NCBI GenBank assembly: GCA_946481105.1
Contig: CAMLMM010000020.1
Span: 1 to 29,055 of the forward strand
DNA: 29,055 bases
Direction of reading: 5' to 3'
DNA from: an uncultured Alphaproteobacteria bacterium
GTDB lineage: Bacteria; Pseudomonadota; Alphaproteobacteria; Micavibrionales; Micavibrionaceae
Below, one piece after another: positions 24,382 to 29,055 of this stretch. The stretch's first letter is position 1. Every line of letters begins with the position of its first letter. The notes under the pieces were generated by a model that was not told the origin of the DNA, did not search any database, and saw only the letters and a program-made list of their open reading frames with translations. Made by a program: the position numbers and the translations under genes.

Positions 24382-25143
24382 ATGACGACGGCCATCCATT
24401 TCATCAGCAGTTCAGCACCCGAAGCGCGCGCCGCCCATGAAGACTGCCTTGCGCGTTACGGGCAGACGGATATGGCCAACGCCGATGCGATTGTGGCGAT
24501 TGGCGGGGATGGTACCATCCTCCATGCGCTGCATATCATCGAAGACAGGGATGTTCCGGTTTATGGTTTTAACCGCGGGTCGGTCGGCTTCCTGATGAAT
24601 CCATATAACGGTGAGGACTTACCGGACCTGCTGGATAAAGCTGAACGCGTGACCATCCATCCGCTTGAAATGGTCGCCGTGGATGACCAGGGCCGCGAGC
24701 ATAAATCGATTGCGTTTAACGAAGTCTCCCTGCTCCGTCAGGTCAGTCAGGCGGCGAAAATCCGCATCAGTGTCGATGATGTGGTCCGCATGGATGAACT
24801 GATCTGCGATGGCATTCTGGTGGCTACCCCGGCAGGCAGTACCGCCTATAATCTTTCGGCGCATGGGCCAATCATTCCCTTGTCGTCCAGTATTCTGGCG
24901 CTGACACCGATCAGCGCGTTTCGGCCCCGTCGCTGGCGTGGTGCGTTAATACCGTCAACGGCCCATATACACTTTGACGTTCTGGAACCGGGCCAGCGTC
25001 CGGTGAGCGCGACGGCTGATGACGTTGAAGTCCGCCATGTGCGCAGCGTTGATGTGCGACAGTCATCCATGACACGCACCTTACTGTTTGATCCCGGCCA
25101 TTCGCTGGAAGAGCGCATCCTGAAGGAACAATTCGCCTGGTGA
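24382..25143 (+). CDS. nadK: NAD kinase
   Basis: This 253-residue enzyme phosphorylates NAD to NADP. The catalytic GGDG motif with Asp43 is in VAIGGDGTILHAL. The second conserved NE motif is in IAFNEVSLLRQ (113-114). The glycine-rich region DGILVATPAGSTAYNLSAHGPI (143-164) is intact. It is near the lower end of the family's usual length, as in other Alphaproteobacteria. It starts 2 bases after pyrE and is followed after 9 bases by a DUF167 gene, forming a three-gene unit. Confidence 0.95.
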   Translation: MTTAIHFISSSAPEARAAHEDCLARYGQTDMANADAIVAIGGDGTILHALHIIEDRDVPVYGFNRGSVGFLMNPYNGEDLPDLLDKAERVTIHPLEMVAVDDQGREHKSIAFNEVSLLRQVSQAAKIRISVDDVVRMDELICDGILVATPAGSTAYNLSAHGPIIPLSSSILALTPISAFRPRRWRGALIPSTAHIHFDVLEPGQRPVSATADDVEVRHVRSVDVRQSSMTRTLLFDPGHSLEERILKEQFAW

Positions 25144-25152
25144 TATGATAAT

Positions 25153-25425
25153 ATGACGCGGTTTATATTTGCCGTCCGCCTTACACCCAACGCGTCACGT
25201 TCCGCGATTACAGGCTGGGATATGATTGAGGGCAATCATGTCCTGAAAGCCAGCGTCACCGCCGTGCCGGAAAAAGGCAAAGCCAACGAAGCCATGATCC
25301 GCCTGCTATCCAAGGAATGGAAGATTCCTAAATCCAGCTTTGTGATTGAAAAAGGCGAAACGGACAGAAATAAAATCCTGTCCATTCCCGAAGATTATCA
25401 AATGCGGATTACCTTACCTAAATAA
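25153..25425 (+). CDS. DUF167 (YggU) family protein
   Basis: This 90-residue protein belongs to a widespread family of unknown function with a small alpha/beta fold. The signature is VRLTPNASRSAITGW at the start, followed by KASVTAVPEKGKANEAMIRLLSKEWKIPKSSFVIEKGETDRNKIL. It is the last gene after pyrE and nadK. Its 3' end overlaps the converging DUF1761 gene by 8 bases. No Shine-Dalgarno is strong (GATATGATAAT lies before the ATG), so coupling to nadK is likely. Confidence 0.9.
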   Translation: MTRFIFAVRLTPNASRSAITGWDMIEGNHVLKASVTAVPEKGKANEAMIRLLSKEWKIPKSSFVIEKGETDRNKILSIPEDYQMRITLPK

Positions 25426-25855
25426 TCCCGACGGCCTTGAGAAGTATATGTGTTACGGCCAGCGCGTAATATCCAGCCAGCTGATATGATGCATCAATAG
25501 CCACCGCCGCGAACGGGTATCCGGTATACAGCGACCCCATGACAATCGGCGGCATGGCGAAGGCGACCCAAAGCATACAGGACAGCAGGAAAATTTCCGG
25601 GCTGCCGCTGATGCCCATATAAATCAGCATGAAGTTAAAAAATATGGCCGTCAGAAACCAGAGGGGAAAGGACAGAATGAACGGGTTCGCACCACGACCC
25701 ATCTCCTCGGAAACCTTGCCGCGGGCCTCAAGCCAGCGATTACCCAGAACGCGCGGATGATACCAGACAAGGCCGAGCAGGAAGGCGACTACCGCGCTCA
25801 GAAAAGATGGCATCAGCCACGTCATTAAAAGTTGTTGTAACCCATGCTGATCCAT
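25418..25855 (-). CDS. DUF1761 family membrane protein
   Basis: This 145-residue protein has four predicted transmembrane helices. The family mark is the first helix ending in GLVWYHPRVLGNRWLEARG, with a conserved W-x-x-P segment. Family function is unknown. It lies 39 bases downstream of sdhB on the same strand and may be transcribed with it. A GGGGAG Shine-Dalgarno precedes the ATG. Confidence 0.82.
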   Translation of the reverse strand: MDQHGLQQLLMTWLMPSFLSAVVAFLLGLVWYHPRVLGNRWLEARGKVSEEMGRGANPFILSFPLWFLTAIFFNFMLIYMGISGSPEIFLLSCMLWVAFAMPPIVMGSLYTGYPFAAVAIDASYQLAGYYALAVTHILLKAVGII

Positions 25856-25894
25856 ATTTCTCCCCTTATGATCCCTATTGGTTATGAAAGAGTT

Positions 25895-26689
25895 TTAGCT
25901 GGCACGCGCAGCCAATAGTTTCTTAATCTCGGCAATTGATTTCGCCGGGTTCAGCCCTTTCGGGCAGGTGCGCGTACAGTTCATGATGGTGTGGCAACGG
26001 TACAGACGGAACGGGTCTTCCAGATTATCAAGACGTTCGCCTGTGGCTTCATCGCGCGTATCGGCGATCCAGCGATACGCCTGCAGAAGTACGGCTGGCC
26101 CGAGGAAGCGGTCTTCGTTCCACCAATAGCTCGGGCAGGAGGTCGAACAGCAGAAACACAAAATACAGGCCGCCGGACCTTTACCATCCGCCCCGTTGAG
26201 AAGTTCGGCGTCTTCCGGGCTTTGCAGGCGTTCACGGGCCGGGGCCGGTGAATCTGCTTTCATCCATGGCTCGATGGATGTGTATTGCGCGGCGATATGC
26301 GTAATGTCCGGCACCAGGTCCTTGATAACCGGCAGATGCGGCAACGGCGTCACTTTGACATCGCCTTTCACCTCATCAATCGCCTTGAGGCAGGCCAGCG
26401 TGTTCGACCCGTCGATATTCATGGCGCATGACCCGCAGATACCTTCACGGCAGGAACGGCGCAAGGTCACGGTGCTGTCGATGGTGTTCTTGATATGCAG
26501 CAGGGCGTCCAGCACCATCGGGCCGCATTTATCCAGGTCAATCGTGTAGGAATCCATGCGCGGGTTTTCACCCGACTCGGGTTCAAAGCGGTAAATATTG
26601 AATGTTTTGGTGCGTTTCGCCCCGGCGGCAGCATCAACTTTCTTGCCGGGCGTAATCTGGGAATTCTTGGGTAGTTTGAACTGGGCCAT
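25895..26689 (-). CDS. sdhB: Succinate dehydrogenase iron-sulfur subunit
   Basis: This 264-residue protein carries electrons from the SdhA flavin to quinone in complex II. The [2Fe-2S] ligands are Cys80, Cys85, Cys88 and Cys100 ([18 protein letters not shown]...LAC). The [4Fe-4S] ligands are Cys175, Cys178, Cys181 and Cys185P ([14 protein letters not shown]). The [3Fe-4S] region is [18 protein letters not shown] (Cys232, 238, 242). Length is typical for Alphaproteobacteria. Oddly, sdhA, sdhC and sdhD are not upstream. The gene stands alone, divergent from a rhodanese gene, so its promoter must lie in 26690-26821. A weak AGG Shine-Dalgarno sits 9 bases before the ATG. Confidence 0.97.
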   Translation of the reverse strand: MAQFKLPKNSQITPGKKVDAAAGAKRTKTFNIYRFEPESGENPRMDSYTIDLDKCGPMVLDALLHIKNTIDSTVTLRRSCREGICGSCAMNIDGSNTLACLKAIDEVKGDVKVTPLPHLPVIKDLVPDITHIAAQYTSIEPWMKADSPAPARERLQSPEDAELLNGADGKGPAACILCFCCSTSCPSYWWNEDRFLGPAVLLQAYRWIADTRDEATGERLDNLEDPFRLYRCHTIMNCTRTCPKGLNPAKSIAEIKKLLAARAS

Positions 26690-26821
26690 AATTAGGAACC
26701 TGAATGAAAAATCTGACGGGTCGCCGATGAATTGCTGTTATTTTGGCGAACAGATGTTTAGGATACAGCGAAGAGATTGATTTGTGAAGGCGTTCTCTCA
26801 AACTACATTATTTATGACAAC

Positions 26822-27136
26822 ATGATAAAGACAATTACCCCCCACATACTCCATGACTGGCTCACACGCGGTGACGTCACCCTGATCGATGTGCGTGAAA
26901 CCGATGAATTTAACGCCGGGCATATCGAAAGCGCGTTGCTCCATCCCCTGTCCAGTTTTCACCAGAATTTCACCGACGTCCCCACAGGCCGCGTCGTATT
27001 TCAATGTCGTTCCGGCAAACGGTCGGATACGGCCTGCCGCATGGTGCAGGAACTGGCCCCAGACCATGCCGAGCTTTATAATCTGGAAGGCGGCATCCTC
27101 GCCTGGGCGGCGGCTGGTCTGCCTGTTATCGATTAG
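26822..27136 (+). CDS. Single-domain rhodanese-like protein
   Basis: This 104-residue sulfurtransferase-type domain starts MIKTITPHILHDWLTRGDVTLIDVRETDEFNAGHI. Active-site Cys62 lies in the loop QCRSGKRS, and LEGGILAWAAAGLPV follows at the C-terminus. It likely transfers sulfane sulfur, though the acceptor is unknown. The ATG at 26822 fits the family start. A longer reading from a TTG at 26777 adds 15 unconvincing residues. It converges on hisG, with overlapping stop codons. Confidence 0.9.
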   Translation: MIKTITPHILHDWLTRGDVTLIDVRETDEFNAGHIESALLHPLSSFHQNFTDVPTGRVVFQCRSGKRSDTACRMVQELAPDHAELYNLEGGILAWAAAGLPVID

Positions 27137-27864
27137 GCCACCATCGCCAGCTGTGGTTCTTGCCTACTCTGCGCCGTATCGCTGATACCTAACCGGCGGA
27201 CAAATTCATTCACCAGCATATCTGTGCCGATATCCCTTTGGGCACGTCCATAGAGAGTGGCGGATGTGGTGGCGATGGTAAACGCCGGGACCAGTCTGTG
27301 GCGTTTCAGGGTTCCGCCTGTATCCACAAGGTCGGCCACGACATCGGCCAGCCCCAGGCGAATGGATGACTCGACCCCGCCTTCACGTTCCAGTATCTCG
27401 CCTGGCGTCACACCATTTTTAGTCAGCCACGCCCGCACTGTGTTTGGATAAGATGTGGCAATGCGCAACCCTTCCAGATCAGAATATCCGCGTATGCTTC
27501 CCCGCTTGCCCTCGGGAACCGCGAGTTGGAACTGGCAACCCGCCACATTCAGGCTGGCGATAGGTTGTGGCGCAGAAGACGGCGACGCGGAGCCGATAGT
27601 TTTCTCAACAACCACATCACTGCCCAGCACCGCCATATCCGCCACATTGCGGTCGAGATACATAAGCGCATCCCCCGCCCGTACGAATTCCAGCTTTACA
27701 TTGGGGATGTCACCGCGTTCATCAAATAAAACGCCCGTTTCGCCATTATCATTTTCCTCAACAATAAAATCGCGCGCCCGAAAAAATTCGGTGACAGGCG
27801 TTCTCAATTTCTGCTGTTTGGGCATCGCCAGCGTCAGGCGGCTGTCAAAAATCTTGGTATACAT
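27133..27864 (-). CDS. hisG: ATP phosphoribosyltransferase, short form
   Basis: This 243-residue enzyme catalyses the first step of histidine synthesis, joining ATP and PRPP. The start MYTKIFDSRLTLAMPKQQKL aligns with the usual LTIALPKGRL strand. GLRIATSYPNTVRAWL and the PRPP-binding EGGVESSIRLGLADVVADLVDTGGTL (161-186) are clear. The length and lack of a C-terminal regulatory domain make it a HisG-S form, which normally needs HisZ; no hisZ lies in this window. A promoter-like pair (27897-27924) and a 22-bp dyad precede the gene. Confidence 0.94.
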   Translation of the reverse strand: MYTKIFDSRLTLAMPKQQKLRTPVTEFFRARDFIVEENDNGETGVLFDERGDIPNVKLEFVRAGDALMYLDRNVADMAVLGSDVVVEKTIGSASPSSAPQPIASLNVAGCQFQLAVPEGKRGSIRGYSDLEGLRIATSYPNTVRAWLTKNGVTPGEILEREGGVESSIRLGLADVVADLVDTGGTLKRHRLVPAFTIATTSATLYGRAQRDIGTDMLVNEFVRRLGISDTAQSRQEPQLAMVA

Positions 27865-27874
27865 CTCTATTACT

Positions 27875-27896
27875 CATGTTATGTTGTATTAACATG
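27875..27896. promoter_or_regulatory. Inverted repeat before hisG, candidate operator
   Basis: CATGTTA (27875-27881) and TAACATG (27890-27896) are perfect 7-bp arms separated by 8 bases. The dyad sits directly between the putative -10 box and the hisG start, where a bound repressor or an mRNA hairpin would act. Confidence 0.45.
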
Positions 27897-27924
27897 ATAA
27901 TACAGTAACTCAGTAAAAGAGCAA
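27897..27924 (-). promoter_or_regulatory. Putative sigma-70 promoter of hisG
   Basis: On the minus strand TTGCTC (27924-27919) and TATTAT (27902-27897) are separated by 16 bases. The expected start is near 27890, about 25 bases before the hisG ATG. Confidence 0.5.
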
Positions 27925-27931
27925 GATATTT

Positions 27932-28279
27932 TTAAGCTGATGGACGCAGAAAAAACACCATACCCGCCCCGACGGCAATCAGGGCAAATCCGGCCATTTG
28001 CCCCAGCGTAATGCGTTCCCCCAGATACAGGCCCGCAAACCCGATAAAAACAACCAGTGTAATCACTTCCTGAATGGTTTTCAGTTCGGCCGCGCTATAG
28101 ACCGCGCTCCCAAACCGGTTGGCCGGAACGGCGAGACAATATTCCAGCAGCGCGATCGCCCAGGAAATCGCGATGACCTTCCAGAGCGCCACTTCCTGGA
28201 ATTTCAGGTGCCAATACCAGGCGAAAGTCATGAAAATATTGGATACTCCCAGCATGATAATAGGCAAAAAATAGGCCAT
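27932..28279 (-). CDS. DUF486 (DMT-like) small membrane protein
   Basis: This 115-residue protein has four transmembrane helices and belongs to the DUF486/COG3169 group related to small drug/metabolite transporters. Marks are MTFAWYWHLKF near the start, AISWAIALLEYCLAVPANRFGS in the middle, LKTIQEVITLVVFIGFAGLYLGE, and a final helix ending in FFLRPSA. Function is unknown. It lies 67 bases upstream of hisG on the same strand, but hisG probably has its own promoter. Confidence 0.9.
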   Translation of the reverse strand: MAYFLPIIMLGVSNIFMTFAWYWHLKFQEVALWKVIAISWAIALLEYCLAVPANRFGSAVYSAAELKTIQEVITLVVFIGFAGLYLGERITLGQMAGFALIAVGAGMVFFLRPSA

Positions 28280-28338
28280 ACGATCTCCCTGATTCGTGTT
28301 TCACCCCGAATCGTAGCGTGATGGCCCCACAAATCCTA

Positions 28339-28405
28339 GCCGGGTTTTTTTCATAGACACTAACCGCCCATATATTCTGAAAACGATTCTCACAAAAATC
28401 CCGGC
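28339..28405. repeat. Spaced inverted repeat, 12-bp arms
   Basis: GCCGGGTTTTTT (28339-28350) and AAAAATCCCGGC (28394-28405) are complementary with one mismatch, separated by 43 bases. Each arm is GC-rich next to a T- or A-run, as in terminator remnants. Role unknown. Confidence 0.55.
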
Positions 28406-28565
28406 AAAAAATTGATATAACCCTGTAACTTTATTGTTATTTAAGTTGTCCCCATATTGCACAGACAAAGCTAAAAATTTGATTCACTTCATTTTTTACG
28501 GAGAGTCCTGGAGTTAAGCTGCTTGCAAATTTTGGGGAATCAGTCCAAGACTTCTTGCGTCTCGG

Positions 28566-28581
28566 ACACGAGATATAGTAG
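28566..28581. promoter_or_regulatory. NrdR-box-like site 1
   Basis: ACACGAGATATAGTAG matches 12 of 16 positions of the NrdR consensus ACACWATATATWGTGT as I recall it. A TATAGT (28574-28579) inside it could be the -10 box. It lies 117 bases before the RNR start. Confidence 0.65.
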
Positions 28582-28598
28582 GTTATGAAGTGACTACA

Positions 28599-28614
28599 TC
28601 ACAACAGGTTGTGT
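28599..28614. promoter_or_regulatory. NrdR-box-like site 2
   Basis: TCACAACAGGTTGTGT contains a perfect CACAAC-AG-GTTGTG dyad and matches about 12 of 16 NrdR consensus positions. It begins 33 bases after site 1, three helical turns, the spacing usual for paired NrdR boxes. Confidence 0.65.
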
Positions 28615-28697
28615 TTTCGATACAATCTGTCCTCACGGAAAAACCAAGTTAAAATTGAAAAAAACTTACCAATATCTGAGTAAGGGGAGAATATTGC

Positions 28698-29055
28698 ATG
28701 TTTGACGTCGCACAGATGGAACGCGGGAACCGGATCACGATTGATAAATCGCGTGATTCCAAGCTGACCCCGTTCGGGATTGCCACCCTCGTTGACCGTT
28801 ACCTGCTGCCGGAAGAAGGCCCGCAGGATCTTTTTGCGCGTGTTGCCATGTATTACGGCGACGATTCCGCCCACGCCCAGCGTATTTATGACTATATCTC
28901 CAATCTGTGGTTTATGCCCGCCACCCCTGTTCTGTCAAATGGCGGCACCAGCCGCGGCCTCCCTATTTCCTGCTTCCTGAATGAAACCAATGACAGCCTT
29001 GAAGACATCGTCTCCCTGTGGAACGAAAATGTCTGGCTCGCCTCACTCGGCGGCG
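28698..29055 (+). CDS. nrdA: Ribonucleoside-diphosphate reductase, large (alpha) subunit, 5' part
   Basis: Only the first 119 codons are in the window; the gene runs off the right end. The enzyme reduces ribonucleotides to deoxyribonucleotides. The translation shows LTPFGIATLVDRYLLPEEG, then DYISNLWFMPATPVLSNGG and GLPISCFLNETNDSLEDI, then WNENVWLASLGG. These are the start of the RNR catalytic barrel, with the first active-site Cys in PISCF. There is no N-terminal ATP-cone: the catalytic part begins within about 25 residues of the Met. It appears closer to class I NrdA than to B12-dependent NrdJ, though the fragment is short. A GGGGAG Shine-Dalgarno precedes the ATG by about 8 bases. Confidence 0.9.
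   Translation, partial: MFDVAQMERGNRITIDKSRDSKLTPFGIATLVDRYLLPEEGPQDLFARVAMYYGDDSAHAQRIYDYISNLWFMPATPVLSNGGTSRGLPISCFLNETNDSLEDIVSLWNENVWLASLGG

Larger units (their letters stand above)
28280..28697 (+). other. Long untranslated control region before the RNR gene
   Basis: These 418 bases are noncoding. From left to right: an inverted repeat with GCCGGGTTTTT-type arms (28339-28350 and 28394-28405), an AT-rich segment, a hairpin GTCCAAGAC/GTCTCGGAC (28543-28567), two NrdR-box-like sites (28566-28581 and 28599-28614), and a GGGGAG Shine-Dalgarno before the ATG at 28698. No cobalamin-riboswitch pattern was recognised. Confidence 0.6.

Noticed and set aside
28375..28398. Possible Fur-like site GAAAACGATTCTCAC
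   Set aside because: Only partial resemblance to the Fur consensus and no symmetry; no iron-related gene follows.
1..29055. CRISPR arrays, tRNA genes, transposases, phage genes, restriction or toxin-antitoxin modules
   Set aside because: Looked for on both strands; no regularly spaced repeats, cloverleaf-like sequences or recognisable mobile/defence proteins were seen.

Overview
The window looks like chromosomal DNA of an alphaproteobacterium of moderate GC content. The evidence is the 5' end of a 16S rRNA gene, a hemC-hemD-mitofilin(Mic60)-hemY operon (an arrangement typical of Alphaproteobacteria), the tsaD-gpsA-EVE cluster next to hemC, a short-form HisG, and an NrdR-type control region before a class I ribonucleotide reductase gene. 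A Rhodospirillales- or Micavibrionales-like lineage is my guess; the sequence alone does not settle it. No phage, transposase, CRISPR array or tRNA was seen.

Layout. (1) 1-640: the start of an rRNA operon reading leftwards out of the window, with its leader and a near-consensus promoter at 316-344, then a terminator-like hairpin reading rightwards. (2) 711-9570: an envelope or exopolysaccharide locus in two converging halves. Rightwards are a Wza/KpsD-like outer-membrane export protein with several SLBB domains and a WcaE-like glycosyltransferase. Leftwards is a tightly coupled chain: TSUP permease, O-antigen ligase/polymerase-like protein, family-4 glycosyltransferase, Wzz-like chain-length protein and family-2 glycosyltransferase. 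Two small genes with their own likely promoter follow. (3) 9621-11877: two divergent genes of unknown function (a secreted acidic Gly-tailed protein and a protein with a charged linker), then a 445-base gene-poor stretch with a near-perfect promoter, a perfect hairpin and dispersed repeats. (4) 11878-16990: a rhomboid protease converging on hemC-hemD-mic60-hemY. The Mic60-like protein carries an N-terminal helix-turn-helix-like segment. (5) 17104-21247: tsaD, gpsA and an EVE-domain gene rightwards, converging on a GAF histidine kinase and a single-domain response regulator. (6) 21437-28279: housekeeping metabolism (acsA, pyrE, nadK, a DUF167 gene, sdhB, rhodanese, hisG) with small membrane or hypothetical genes. 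(7) 28280-29055: a long control region with two NrdR-box-like sites and the start of the ribonucleotide reductase large-subunit gene, cut by the window end.

The genes mostly form short operons with ATGA-type overlaps. I found no convincing new multi-gene defence or mobile system. The points most worth a second look are the HTH-Mic60 fusion, the promoter-hairpin and repeat region at 11433-11877, the NrdR operator pair with an RNR that lacks an N-terminal ATP-cone, sdhB standing apart from sdhCDA, and the small or unknown genes around the polysaccharide locus.
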